From: Mermis nigrescens
Taxonomy: Eukaryota > Nematoda > Enoplea > Mermithida > Mermithidae
Direction of reading: 5' to 3'
Assembly: GCA_036768485.1 (NCBI GenBank)
Contig: JAVLUZ010000767.1
Coordinates: 1-64,000, forward strand
Length of the DNA stretch: 64,000 nt
Positions within the stretch are counted from its first letter, which is position 1. Every line of letters begins with the position of its first letter. Positions 38,201 to 46,194 of this stretch are shown here, piece after piece. The notes under the pieces were generated by a model that saw only the letters and a program-made list of their open reading frames with translations, had not been told where the DNA came from and searched no databases. Both the position numbers and the translations under genes were made by a program.

Positions 38201-41200
38201 GATCCTTATGAGAATCAAAAATTACTTTCATTTCGATGGAGGAGGGGCGCCTTCCCGTATATACTAAAGCCTGTAAGCGTGTGAGTACATATGTATATAT
38301 GTATCTCATTTTATAATAGTGAAAAATTGGTTAAAATCAGTTTTTTATCAAGTGGTGATTGTAATATTTTGTAGCTCAGTATACCTGGGATTTGCCCGCA
38401 AGTAGTGGAAGAGCTAGCGGCTATATCACTGACCTTATTGCCTTTCTGCGTACGACATTTGTTTCGTTCACGAACTTACCAGTAAGTTCTTAGCATTTTC
38501 TGTTTCGTAAGAAATATATCGATTTCTGTGAAACTTATTCAAAAACTGAATAAATCGTCCGTTGAATACCGATAAGTTTCTACGATTAGTCTGGAGTAAT
38601 CTGACATTATATCTTAAGTACATAGACGTATGCATATCGTTTTGGAAAGTTCTTAGTTTAGGGCGGAATGATAGCATCAGTGCCTAATACTTATTTCTTT
38701 CGTAGATCGATGCTTTTGGATATTTTATTCCTATATGTTATCAAGGTTAAGTAATTATATAAGTTGGCCTGAAGGACAGATGTACATACATTAGTTATGT
38801 TGCAATAGTCAACGAGACTATTTTAAGTGTGCATAATACATGCACATAGGGGTTGTGAGAGGAGTTTTACCCTCACAGAAGGGTGAAGACAATGTCCAGT
38901 TATTTTGGCCCATTCCAAGAGATTTCGACCTAATTTATCTAATGAATACCACTTATTGCACTATTAATCTCGAATTTAAGCCTTCTTTGGCCTCATATTC
39001 TCGATTTTAACCTTCCCTGGCCTGACTACCCTGACTTGCATCTAAGGAGTAGTATGCTTACAATTTTTCGGCTAGATATGACATTACGATAGATGTTTCT
39101 AGGAATCCTTCGCGCAATAAATAGATATATCGCGCGTAGAAAAAAATTTAAATTGATAAACATCTGATCTTTATATAATAATTATATATACAGTAAAATA
39201 ATAATAATAAAAAAATTAAAAATAATAATAAAATAGTCTGAACTCATTATATTATGCATTGAAGAGACATACATCCTGAAGCTGTAACACCGCTCTTCGA
39301 CGAATCCTTTCATCAATCGTGTGTTTTTTCTGTTCATGTCTGCAAATTATCTACTTATTGAAAATAAAATTTGCATATTTGCGCTGACTACAAAAGGAAA
39401 AGCCTAAATCTTGCGGTTAATCTCAAAATTTAAAGAATCCAAATTAGTCATTTAAAAAAGCGGTATCGGAACATCCTTAGTACATATTAGTTGTACATTA
39501 CATATGTCCTTTATTCCTTCAATCGAATATCTTTCTTGTGTCTTATGCAGATACATAAGACTGCATCTTTGAGTGATTACAACCCGTTTTTTAGCCCATA
39601 CTTGCTCGCCATATATGCATGCAAGCTTGTAAATATTTATCTAATAGTATGACCGCATTTTTGATGGATGTCGATGTCAAGCAGGTCAGCCCGGGAGCCT
39701 TAGAGCAATTCAACCTGGATGTCATACAGTGTGAACGTATGTTAATTGCATTTTTGAAGCTTGTTCTCAGCGTTCGATTGAATTATATAATAATAATGAT
39801 CAATATTAATAAATAATGAAAATTTAATTCGACCTATTAATGTTAATACTATTGATTTTCGGCCCTATTATTTACGTACGTGCTCGAAATTTCGGTTGGG
39901 GGTCCCTGGCTATTTGGGAGGGGGTGGGGGTTTAAATTACCTCCAATTTTTGGCCAAAAATACCCAAAAATAGCCAAAAAATAAAATTTTCCTTAACACT
40001 GGGGTCAAAAATTTTCTTGCTTCGGGAGATGACCAACTTTGAATGGGGTGATCGGCGATCCTCCCTGTTACATGAACATATGTATGTTGTTTTGTATGCA
40101 AAACATATCGGTCTGCTTAGAGTCATAGGAAAAAGCGTCCGATCTCACTTGTTCTGAATTAACGATTTTTACTACATTATTTCTGTTGAAAAACACATAT
40201 TTTCACTTTTGTGATGGATAATTTAGCTTCTCGCGAATTTCAATCAAAAAATTTGTCTTTTTCAATTTGTGTCTAGCAGTATTTTTTGTACAAGGTTCGT
40301 TTGTACATGTACAAAGATGGTCTCTAAAAGTTATTTGTACATTTTGTACACACAAATTTTTGGGTTTTATAATATGGTACAGTATCGATTTTATTGTAGT
40401 AATAACAGAGTTGTTCGACTATTGGTAGCGTATTTTAGCTAATTTCTGGGTCTCTGAGGGCAAAAATCACTAAGAATCGTCTTAAATCGGCGCGAAAAAT
40501 TTGATATTTTGTCTTTTGAAATGGAATTTCTGCCATTATAAAGATATATGGAACACACGATTACTCATTTCGGCGCGGAGCGCCGAAAATTTTTGCGAAT
40601 TTCAGACCTTTTTTGCAATTTTTATCTTCCCAAAAGTCTTTGTACATGTACAAAGACGGTCCCGAAAAGTCGTTGTACATCGGGAAAAATCTTTGCCGAG
40701 TACAAAATATACACTGGTGTCTAGGATGGATTATAAGATCCTCCAAAATTAATATTTATGATGGCGTGCAATCTGTTCACCTCTTAAAAATTTATTCAAT
40801 TTCAACGCAGTTTGTTTACCCATCTAATAAAAACGCAATTAAATGATTCAAGGCTGGTTAATTATATGGTTTTAAAATTAGTTTTCTTGCTTAAATTACA
40901 ATACTGGATAGAATTCGACGACGCCTTTTTCAACTATAGTAAGCTTAGTTTTCTTATTACTGCACAGCTCTGTAGTTCTTTCAGTTAGATTTTTCGCGTC
41001 TGTGTCTACCTATTTTCATTCTGTTTTTTGTTCACAAATTTTTAAAAATCTGACTACTAATGGTATTTTTATAAAATTTAGCATCAGGATTTTAATTTTT
41101 CAATGTAAACCAGAAAAAGTAGTGGCCTTTTATCTTCAAAAGAATGGGAAGTTACAAACTGGCATAAAGTAATGCTTTCTACTTGTGATTATTTACGTAT

Positions 41201-41709
41201 TAAGTTCAGTGTATTTTATTTATATGTAGATGTTGAATTTAATCTGAAATATAATTATTTTAATTTATTTCAATCAAAAAGAAGATTCATAAGAAAAAAT
41301 GGTAAAGAGGTGATAATATAGAAGCGCTTAGTTTGGTTTTTTTCACCCTTTTCTATCTTGAGATGATTATATTCGTATTCTAAGGCATAAATATTTTATT
41401 CATGAGAAATTAGCATCTTGATTCTTCAGTGTTTACCGCTCAATGCCCCGTACCAGGCTTTGAAGATAGTACATTAGCCATGACCTTTGCAGATTTGAGA
41501 CAAGTAAGAGGTCTATCATTTTTGCTAGGCCGATTTGCTTATGCTGTGGACATGCTCTGTCTCATTTCGTAAATGGGCATGTGAAAGAAGGAGGATTATT
41601 CCCTTGAGCTTTAATAAACTGAAAGCTATATAGCCATTTTGATGTTTTAAAAGGAGATTTTGCTTTCTTTCCGACTTCGAAAAGGGCTTAATAGCTATTG
41701 TTAATTTAA

Positions 41710-41800
<91 letters not shown>

Positions 41801-42694
41801 TACACACACACACACACACACACACATAGCTATGTTTGTCAGTTAAAAAAGTCCACCTATGTATTTGCCACAAATGCTTAAAAATTAGGGTTTTAATGTG
41901 ATAACCTTGTTTTTCGCTGAAGAATCGTTTTTTACAAAGCATTTAGCTTTCTCTAAATTTTTGAATTTCACCATTCCCTGAAAGTTTGACCCCGCGTGCC
42001 TATGTCTCATATCATTATTTACTCTTTCATACAATCTTTGTTTATGTTTGAATATTTATTCCATTGACATACTCGCATTTACCTTTTTCATACCGCACAC
42101 GTAGTTTCGATAATTTTTATATCAAAGAATACAAGGATTATGAAAATGTTCCTGAATGCATTTGGACACACTCTTGGTTTGCATCGTCAGAAATGCCGAA
42201 AAATGAGTTTTTGACGCGTACCCACTGTTTTTGAGCCTAAAAGAGGCACTTAAAAATTTCACACCCCTCCCCGCCTACCCCCGAAATTCCCATGCTATAC
42301 CTGTCTGCTTTTCAGCCTTAAATCGTTATGTAAATGCAATACCTCATTTTCGTTTTTTTACCCACCTTGTTTGTATCTACTCAAGCTTCTTTAGTGAATA
42401 GAATGATTTTATTCATTGGTCTAGTTGATGGACTTAACGATGTTGGCTGATTGGACAACCTACTTGGCTGATTTTGGCCAGGAACATAGCAAATACGACC
42501 GAGTCCATCCGAATTCAGCGGCTTGCTTGTTGGAAAAGATTATGGAATACGACCGGAGACGTAGCGCTGTAGCAACAACAACGCTTTTCTCGAAGCAACC
42601 TAAAGACAGCAAGGATAAACGAAAATTACATGAAACTGTTCTGCGACAGTTGAAAATTCTGGTCACTTCAGGCACTCCTGTCGTTCAAAACTGA
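13071..42694 (+). CDS. EXOC6: Exocyst complex component Sec15 (EXOC6), complete, 19 exons
   Basis: Nineteen exons, listed separately, join in consistent phases to 2583 nt, or 860 residues; human EXOC6 is about 804. Sec15 is an exocyst subunit that links Rab GTPases (Sec4, Rab11) on secretory vesicles to the tethering complex at the plasma membrane. The N-terminal third is helical and charged (EKKIRLYDKDIEKLCNYHY; LCLPVLEKYAKLQEQI), followed by FTDFLENIR. The central part contains DMIDFSPVYKCC, FESYYRKQRREQA and FFVVEDHIMNTASGL. The C-terminal helical-bundle region, which binds Rab in the family, has GRASGYITDLIAFLR, ALEQFNLDVIQCE and DWTTYLADFGQ. Residues about 236-291 are poorly conserved and Ala/Ser/Arg-rich. 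The start is the first ATG after an acceptor-like TTTTTAG 8 nt upstream, and the reading is family-like from about residue 27. Introns total about 27 kb and are packed with transposons. No disruption was seen. Confidence 0.96.
13411..13674. mobile_element. Family-A hAT-like MITE in Sec15 intron 1
   Basis: It lies in the reverse sense, CATACCTGGGCGTGG to GCCGCCCACCTATG. Flanks ATTTTGAT and ATTGTGAT match at 7 of 8 positions and fit nTnnnnAn. Confidence 0.8.
13675..15179. other. Sec15 intron 1 remainder
   Basis: It holds a decayed repeat around 14235-14540 (CATGATCTTGCGGGGGG, then CGCTTCGCTCCATTATACTC). A 132-codon frame there is repeat-derived. Otherwise nothing was seen. Confidence 0.4.
15180..15360 (+). 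CDS. EXOC6: Sec15 exon 2
   Basis: It follows acceptor CTCATAG, completes R50 and encodes AIYDGGDPHKFIRALEKK to residue 110, including EKLCNYHYGGFVDAV. It ends in phase 0 at donor GTAAAG. Confidence 0.95.
15721..15890 (+). CDS. EXOC6: Sec15 exon 3
   Basis: It follows acceptor GTTCTAG and encodes residues 111-166, with LCLPVLEKYAKLQEQIELK near the end. It ends in phase 2 at donor GTGAGT. Confidence 0.95.
16904..16982. repeat. (TTA)n microsatellite
   Basis: About 26 TTA units with one interruption, in Sec15 intron 3. Confidence 0.95.
17837..18041 (+). CDS. EXOC6: Sec15 exon 4
   Basis: It follows acceptor TATATAG and encodes K167 (split) to H235: YYPALKIVEQLEHTYLP, FSDFTDFLENIRNV and KIGQVALKH. 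It ends in phase 0 at donor GTGCGT. The reading continues open past the donor without family similarity. Confidence 0.94.
18709..18912. repeat. Tandem duplication of 17-bp units
   Basis: The word TTTGGTTGTAGTTTACA recurs six times. A larger unit beginning TCTATTGCCGAATGCTGAAT and containing two to four of these words is duplicated at about 128-bp spacing (18709 and 18837). It lies in Sec15 intron 4. Confidence 0.85.
18940..19135. repeat. Short dispersed repeat (GGGGTCAAAAATTTTCTGACTT family)
   Basis: Related copies occur at about 25690-25850, 27200-27400, 39880-40075 and 54045-54245. They share CCAAAAATGGC, AAAATCGGGG-GTCAAAAATTTTCTG and CCAACTTTGGRTGGGG. Confidence 0.6.
19381..19548 (+). 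CDS. EXOC6: Sec15 exon 5
   Basis: It follows acceptor CGTCTTGCAG and encodes residues 236-291. This is the variable linker, with RGAAALPFRRRSAQLD and an acidic NSVEEE end. Splice sites and phase 0 at both ends support it more than its similarity does. The donor is GTATGC. Confidence 0.88.
19670..20047. mobile_element. Family-E hAT-like MITE (CAGGCCCGTATC ends)
   Basis: It starts CAGGCCCGTATCGAGGATCC and ends TTAAATACGGTCTG, which are inverse-complementary in part. Flanks TATGTATG and TATTTATG match at 7 of 8. Related copies are at about 26298-26645 and 56775-57125. Confidence 0.7.
20060..20200. repeat. Solo arm related to the 36411-37061 fold-back
   Basis: It shares AGCAAGGCAAAATGCTCCGATTGAAC and GATGTAAACGGAG-type phrases with both arms of the fold-back element in Sec15 intron 13. 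Confidence 0.6.
20700..21890. repeat. TGTAAA/ACACTCAA-rich repeat cluster
   Basis: It has repeated TTGAGTGTAAA and CTTTACACCACTG words and resembles the tandem repeat at 35550-36335. A 105-codon minus-strand frame here has no recognisable similarity. Confidence 0.5.
22330..22710. repeat. Dispersed repeat with GGGTCAA ends
   Basis: It starts CATGGGCACAGGGTCAA and shares CAAAATGACCTCAAAAAYTGG-like and GGAATAWCGTTAAAACTACGTTA phrases with 24650-24950 and 32870-33215. Confidence 0.6.
22835..22903 (+). CDS. EXOC6: Sec15 exon 6
   Basis: This 69-nt exon follows acceptor TTTTTCAG and encodes residues 292-314, EFSAQDMIDFSPVYKCC to FGVL. It ends in phase 0 at donor GTAAGC. Confidence 0.95.
23051..23257. 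repeat. Long (AAT)n microsatellite
   Basis: About 200 bp of AAT units with a few interruptions, in Sec15 intron 6. The minus-strand poly-Ile frame over it is not a gene. Confidence 0.95.
23730..23816 (+). CDS. EXOC6: Sec15 exon 7
   Basis: It follows acceptor ATTTTAG and encodes residues 315-343, NDKDSFESYYRKQRREQA to PERIS. It ends in phase 0 at donor GTAAGG. Confidence 0.95.
24043..24443 (+). mobile_element. Family-D repeat, first copy
   Basis: It starts CATAGGTGCACAAGGTCAG and ends CCCTATGTGCATGTATG. It contains the GGTGCGAAGCGCCGG hairpin region. An inverted copy lies at about 25300-25690 in the same intron; others are near 50571-51010 and 57250-57690, and one is split at 50303/52598. 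Confidence 0.65.
25300..25690 (-). mobile_element. Family-D repeat, inverted second copy
   Basis: It reads as the reverse complement of 24043-24443 across most of its length, from CACACATGCACATAG to CTGACCTTGTGCACTTATG. The two copies could fold into a large stem in the Sec15 pre-mRNA just before microexon 8. Confidence 0.65.
26133..26179 (+). CDS. EXOC6: Sec15 exon 8 (47-nt microexon)
   Basis: It lies between acceptor TTTTTTAG and donor GTAAGA and encodes SNNLEVFTNYFHEVVG (residues 344-359, the last codon split). It supplies the segment expected just before FFVVED and restores phase 2 to exon 9. Inverted repeat copies crowd the intron before it. Confidence 0.92.
26295..26645. mobile_element. 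Family-E hAT-like MITE
   Basis: It starts CAGGCCCGTATCCAGGATCC and ends TTAAATACGACCCTCTG. It begins about 115 bp after Sec15 exon 8. The target duplication is not clear. Confidence 0.65.
26646..27540. repeat. Repeat mosaic in Sec15 intron 8
   Basis: It contains AGCTATACAGCGATGG-type words and a GGTCAAAAATAGC...TTTTCTGACTTCGG copy at 27200-27400. No exon apart from 8 and 9 was found here. Confidence 0.4.
27616..27736 (+). CDS. EXOC6: Sec15 exon 9
   Basis: It follows acceptor TTTTTAG and completes G359, then FFVVEDHIMNTASGLVTR and AYRDELWEIAA up to residue 399. It ends in phase 0 at the weak donor GTAAAA. The next intron is only 59 nt. Confidence 0.95.
27796..27867 (+). CDS. EXOC6: Sec15 exon 10
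   Basis: It follows acceptor GTTTTAG and encodes residues 400-423, GQCTDAYVMLEIKNLIILF to NTMK. It ends in phase 0 at donor GTAAGG. Confidence 0.95.
28290..28790. repeat. Repeat in Sec15 intron 10
   Basis: It runs from GCACACATGCACACTGGGGG to GACCGTGTGCATTCATG, which are inverse-related termini. A second fragment is at 8345-8440. Confidence 0.45.
28955..29127 (+). CDS. EXOC6: Sec15 exon 11
   Basis: It follows acceptor ATTTTTAG and encodes residues 424-480: SYGFQIGTLYKILQNFRE, QYNEILM and LEDGYCPLVVEN. It ends in phase 2 at donor GTTTGT. Confidence 0.95.
29128..30653. other. Sec15 intron 11, first part
   Basis: There are several TTTAGGTTACAAYTGGTTTT phrases (about 30010, 30140, 30500). The 68-codon frame at 29474-29680 has no family match and is not needed for Sec15 phase. 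Confidence 0.35.
30662..31110. mobile_element. Family-C hAT-like MITE, copy 1
   Basis: It is flanked by exact duplications GTCTGGAG (30654-30661 and 31111-31118). The right end is TTGTACAAAAAAAAACACTG. It carries the palindrome TTTGTACATGTACAAA and the hairpins GGCGCTCCGCGCC and GGCGCTTCGCGCC. Confidence 0.88.
31872..32450. mobile_element. Mariner-like MITE
   Basis: The 29-bp termini CAGGGTGAGTCACCTAAC... and ...TTAGGTGACTCACCCTG are perfect inverse complements through the TATCCGTAGTG portion. TA flanks both ends (31870-31871 and 32451-32452), as in Tc1/mariner elements. Length 579 bp, with no transposase. Confidence 0.9.
32612..32839 (+). CDS. EXOC6: Sec15 exon 12
   Basis: It follows acceptor TGCTTTTAG and encodes R481 (split) to M556, with FPLARKVTPQ at the start and FPFSEFVPKVFEEVKDYI toward the end. 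It ends in phase 2 at donor GTGAGC. Confidence 0.95.
32870..33215. repeat. Dispersed repeat in Sec15 intron 12
   Basis: It shares GACCTCAAAAACTGGTATTAA and GTTAAAACTACGTTA with 22330-22710 and 24650-24950. The ends contain CATACATGGGCTGGGCACG and GTGACCCTATGCCCG. Confidence 0.6.
33858..34052 (+). CDS. EXOC6: Sec15 exon 13
   Basis: It follows acceptor TGGTTTAG and encodes S557 (split) to N621: RRGTNLLFERFSGHL and LVQLIQITINMGYLEKSC. It ends in phase 2 at donor GTATGC. Confidence 0.95.
34489..34861. mobile_element. Family-C hAT-like MITE, copy 2
   Basis: Exact duplications TTCTGGGT lie at 34481-34488 and 34862-34869. It starts CAGTGTTTTTTTTTGTACAAGG. It carries the GTACATGTAC palindromes near each end and GGAGCGAAGCGCC. 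Confidence 0.88.
35547..36340. repeat. Two tandem units of about 480 bp
   Basis: AATTTGCGGAGGGCCAATT opens each unit (35556 and 36030). Both continue through GTTGCCCCNGAGYTGTAGAT, CTTTACAYTCAATGG and TGGTTTCTGTGCAGTCCAATT. It lies in Sec15 intron 13. Confidence 0.85.
36411..37061. mobile_element. Fold-back element with arms of about 190 bp
   Basis: The left arm (36411-36600) starts CTAGCAAGGGAAAATGCTC and the right arm (36862-37061) is its near reverse complement, ending GCATTTTTCATTGCTAG. The arms share GGTAAATATACTTGAATTTC and AAATTTCCCTATATGC. It ends about 115 bp before Sec15 exon 14. Confidence 0.85.
37176..37227 (+). CDS. EXOC6: Sec15 exon 14 (52 nt)
   Basis: It follows acceptor TTTTTTTCAG and encodes G622 (split) to R639, SSGTSGHVSKLKRDMFR. 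Donor GTAATG gives phase 0 and joins to DARSEAEE, matching the family FKDAR junction. The reading stays open past the donor, so the donor choice rests on phase and similarity. Confidence 0.85.
37639..37711 (+). CDS. EXOC6: Sec15 exon 15
   Basis: It follows acceptor GCTATTAG and encodes residues 640-663, DARSEAEERIDEAM to ILSV. It ends in phase 1 at donor GTATGA. Confidence 0.94.
38375..38481 (+). CDS. EXOC6: Sec15 exon 16
   Basis: It follows acceptor TTTTGTAG and encodes A664 (split) to P699: QYTWDLPASSGRASGYI, TDLIAFLRTTF and FTNLP. It ends in phase 0 at the consensus donor GTAAGT. Confidence 0.95.
39595..39736 (+). CDS. EXOC6: Sec15 exon 17
   Basis: It follows acceptor TTTTTTAG and encodes residues 700-746: PILARHICMQACKYLSNSM, VSPGALEQFNLDVIQCE. 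It ends in phase 1 at donor GTATGT. Confidence 0.95.
39880..40075 (-). repeat. Short dispersed repeat (TTTTCTTGCTTCGG family)
   Basis: It is related to 18940-19135, 27200-27400 and 54045-54245, with GCTCGAAATTTCGGTTGGGGG at its left end. Confidence 0.6.
40277..40716. mobile_element. Family-C hAT-like MITE, copy 3
   Basis: Exact duplications GTGTCTAG lie at 40269-40276 and 40717-40724. It is inverted relative to copy 1. It carries TTTGTACATGTACAAA twice and GGCGCGGAGCGCC. Confidence 0.9.
41430..41503 (+). CDS. EXOC6: Sec15 exon 18
   Basis: It follows acceptor ATTCTTCAG and encodes L747 (split) to Q771, FTAQCPVPGFEDSTLAM then TFADLRQ. It ends in phase 0 at donor GTAAGA. Confidence 0.95.
41712..41827. 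repeat. (AT)n(CA)n compound microsatellite
   Basis: About 44 AT units are followed by about 12 CA units, in Sec15 intron 18. Confidence 0.97.
42425..42694 (+). CDS. EXOC6: Sec15 exon 19 (last)
   Basis: It follows acceptor TTGGTCTAG and encodes residues 772-860: LMDLTMLADWTTYLADFG, VHPNSAACLLEKI and DKRKLHETVLRQLKILV, then TGA. No AATAAA was noticed in the next 200 nt. Confidence 0.96.
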   Translation: MMDLTMLADWTTYLADFGQEHSKYDRVHPNSAACLLEKIMEYDRRRSAVATTTLFSKQPKDSKDKRKLHETVLRQLKILVTSGTPVVQN

Positions 42695-42970
42695 TACGTT
42701 TCGCGTATTAAGCGAGCGCGTCGCATATTATAGCTTTTCGTATCAACTTACAAGTCTTGATAATTACTCGTCAAAAACCGTACATGAGCGGCAGCCAAAA
42801 TCTGAATAATTTATCGATTTTTTGGAATTTCAAATTCTTGAAATGTAAACCTCTCCACGCCCATGTGTTGACGTAAGCATGCCTGGGTCTCCGGGTGGTG
42901 TAAAACGAACAAAAATTATAAAAAACATGCCATACGATTTTGGGGGTCCATCGGATTCTCGAGTGAGGAG

Positions 42971-43220
42971 CATAGGTGGGCGGCACCAAAGCTCTGGGGG
43001 TACAAGATTTTTCAAACGTCAAAAAATTGTCTTAAAAATGGTGATATGGCGAAAAACCATAATTTTTCAACGTTTCTTATCGAGCACTATCCATTGGTAT
43101 CAAAAAATTGCGAAAAAAGAATAAAAAAATTTCAAAAATTGAATTCTGGGGGAGTGTTTCGGTTTCTGGGGGGTTTTGCTTCTCGGGGGTTGCATACCCC
43201 CAACCCCACGCCCAGGTGTG
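42971..43220 (+). mobile_element. Family-A hAT-like MITE
   Basis: It runs from CATAGGTGGGCGGCACC to CACGCCCAGGTGTG, flanked by GTGAGGAG and GTGAAGAG (7 of 8). The core has GAGCACTATCCATTGG and ATCAAAAAATTGCG. Confidence 0.85.
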
Positions 43221-43430
43221 GTGAAGAGTCTAAAGCTTGCACGTCCACGTTTGGTCGTCGTAATCATATATGAACAGCAACCAAATCTTGGGGGTGCCTA
43301 GATGGTGTGAAACCGGAAAAAATTCCATAAAAACATGCCAAAATTTCAATTCTTGGGGTCTATCGATTCCTAAGGGTCTACCGGATTTTGTGGGAGGTCC
43401 CCCAACGCCCATGTGTAGTCGTAAACTCGT
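43221..43430. repeat. TGGGC-type repeat related to the element at 55547-55699
   Basis: It shares GCAACCAAATCTTGGGGG, TCTATCGATT and CCCAACGCCCATGTGTAGTCG with the copy at the APN-1 splice donor. Boundaries are approximate. Confidence 0.55.
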
Positions 43431-44027
43431 ATTACTCGAACGATTTCAAGAACTCATCAAATTATTTCTAATCATGGTGAATTTCTTCTGCAATCTCGTT
43501 TAGTGAATTAGATCCATTAATGCTATTGCAAATCAGAGATTCAATGAGTTAATATCCAGAACTTGCCGCTATGTGCAGGTTCTCATTTTTTAGTGTATTT
43601 TTCTTTATTTCGACAAGTTTTATGCAGTAGGTATCTCAAAAATGTCCGACTAAACCTCTCAGACCTTACTGAAGGTATTATTGATCAGAATTTCATTATG
43701 AAAATCACTGATACTCGCATAGACCTAAATATTAGTTTCGTCTCATAAAATTTCTATCGTTGCTTCGCTCCATCTCACTTCCTCATTATAATATGCTAAT
43801 TTTTTATAACCTTTTGCATTTTTCGTTCTGAATCTTTGTATCCTAACTTTGATATTGTGGCATTATGTAGATTGTGTTTAAAATGAAAGCATGCGCGAAT
43901 TTATTGTATTATTGCCTGCAATGCTGTGTTACCTACTTTTGTTGTCAGCTTTATTTATTATTTAAGCTTGATTATGATGTTTGTTCTACCTTTTTCCGCG
44001 ATTCAATTCCCCCATACCAGTGGCGGA

Positions 44028-44508
44028 TCCAGGATTTCCCAGCAGAGGGCGGATCCCAAAATGTTCCTAAAAGTGTCAGACATTGTCTAAAAATTCGTAT
44101 TTTATACTAAAAGTACCGGCTTTTGCTGCCTTTTTATAGACATTATTTCTGATGAAAAAAAGAGTAAAAAAATTTCGAAATTTTCTAAAGTTTTTATGAA
44201 AACTCAAAATCAATGCAGAGATCGACACAAATCGCCGAAAAACACTCGAGAAATCGTTGTAAGAGCTATAAAATCTTTTTTCTGTAGAAAAACTACTCTT
44301 CTGACGTAAGTTTAAGTATTTTAGAGCGCCAAGAGTCAGTAAATGTCATTAATGAGTACTATCCTGGCACGAAGCGCCGGAAAATTTGAAAAATCATGAT
44401 AAAAATGACTGAAATCATCAAAAAATACGCATCTATTCTCCATTGCACCCAAATTTTCTTTGACGACAGGAGACGGCCGCCCCCGTCTAAATCCGCCATA
44501 CATATTTA
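44028..44508. mobile_element. Family-F element (CAGTGGCGGATCCAGG ends)
   Basis: It starts CAGTGGCGGATCCAGGATTT and ends TCTAAATCCGCCA, an inverse pair. It contains GGCACGAAGCGCCGG. The target duplication is unclear. Confidence 0.7.
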
Positions 44509-44683
44509 TGTAGTTCATCCATCGTGTTACATACGTAGACAATGATTGTTTTACTTGAAGAATCCATTTTCTGAAGGTCAAATAGTATAAATCAAATCGT
44601 GCAGCACTCACTCAACCATATGTCAAGCTTGTAGTAGTTAGGTAAGTATGTAGTGTTACATAACATTAAGTGGTAGTCCGGCC

Positions 44684-44940
44684 CACACTTGGGCGTGGGG
44701 GTATGCACCCCCCAGAAGTTGAAATACCCCCCCCCAGAAACCAAAATAACCCCAGAAAATTTTTTTATATTTTTTAGCAATTTTTTGATGCCATTGGATA
44801 GTGCTCGATGAGAAACGTCGTAAAATGGTGTTTTCTTCGCCATACGATCATTTTTTTACCTTTCAAAATTTTTTACCACCCCCCCCCCCAGAAATTTTTT
44901 CACCCCCCCCCCCTCAGAATTTCGGTGCTGCCCACCTATG
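44684..44940 (-). mobile_element. Family-A hAT-like MITE with perfect target duplication
   Basis: Exact GTCCGGCC lies on both sides (44676-44683 and 44941-44948). The ends are CACACTTGGGCGTGGGG and GGTGCTGCCCACCTATG. Runs of C of up to about 12 are unusual. Confidence 0.92.
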
Positions 44941-45486
44941 GTCCGGCCCCTGACTTATCTACTGGATTGCAAAGAGTCCCTTGTAGCTTCCCCAAAAGAC
45001 TGTAAATCGTATCAATTGAAGAATTTCGGGCTAGCTCAAAACGGAATTGTAAATCACAAAATTCTGTTCGAAATCAATAATCGTCAATTGGTTGGTGATT
45101 GACGCTATACTTTGATAATTTGGCCCTTGATGTCTACCTGGTGGGTAACTTCTACCATTCAAAGAAGGGCAGCAGCATACTTGTATGGCATAGGAATTCT
45201 GGGGATCTAGACCAGAAAATTTTTAGAAAGCTCAATTTGGGCTAAATAAAAAAAATGGGTACGCGTCAAAAACAGTTTTTTCACGTTTCGAACAATGCTC
45301 GTACTTTCTAAAAGACAAAAGCAAAAAAATTCGAATAAAATCGAGAAATGTGAAGAAATGTAATCAGACAAATGTGTGCCTATGTGGCACGAAGCACCGA
45401 AAATTTGAGACTTGAGCCAAAATGAGCTAAAAACGCTTGAAAGGTGCAATTTGTACAAAAATCGACAGTTCTGGGGTGTCGCAGTC

Positions 45487-46140
45487 ATACATGGGCAGCA
45501 AGCAATATTCTGTGGAAGCGGGTGAAATCGCTTAAAATCTTACTAAAAATAGAATTCTGGAGGGGTCTACACAGGGGCTTTTCAACTTCTGGAAGGAGTG
45601 TATAGTTACCCTCATGCCCATGTGTGGTCGTAGCCACACATGGGCGTAGATGGCTTGTACCTTTCCCCAGAAGTTGACATACCCTCCCCAGATTACTGCA
45701 GACCATAGGTGGGCAGCACCAAAATTCTGGGGTGCAAGATTTTAAAGTCAAAAATGGTGATATGGCGAAAAAACATTTTTCAACGTTTCTCATCGAGCAC
45801 TATCCATTGCCATAAAAATTGCGAAAAAATCTAAAATTGAATTTTGGGGATATTTTTGGTTTCTGGGGGTGCATACCCCAAAAGCACGCCCAGCTGTGCT
45901 GTAGACCCGAGAATTCTATTTTTAGTAACATTTCTAACGATTCACCTCATCCTGAACCCTCAGAAATCTGGTGCTGTCCTATGTATGGTATGGTCGCAGC
46001 CATATATGGGCAGTAAGAAAATTCTGAGGGTTGAAATCGCCAAAAATGTTATGTTACTAAAAATAGAATTCTGAGGAGTCTACAGCAATCTGCGAGGGGT
46101 GTATGTAACAACCCTCGACCCCACGCCCATGTTTGGTCCC
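45487..46140. repeat. Family-B repeats (TTACTAAAAATAGAATTCTG) carrying a nested MITE
   Basis: Several partial units share CATACATGGGCAGCAAG, TTAGTAACATTTCT and ATGCCCATGTGTGG. One is split by the family-A copy at 45704-45898. Confidence 0.65.
45704..45898 (+). mobile_element. Family-A hAT-like MITE nested in family B
   Basis: Flanks CTGCAGAC and CTGTAGAC (7 of 8) are themselves part of the family-B phrase AGATTACTGCAGACC. The ends are CATAGGTGGGCAGCACC and CACGCCCAGCTGTG. Confidence 0.82.
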
Positions 46141-46194
46141 AGCCTTTTTGCGGGAGGTCAGTTGTCAGGTTAACCCCTATGCCCCTCCCCAAGA

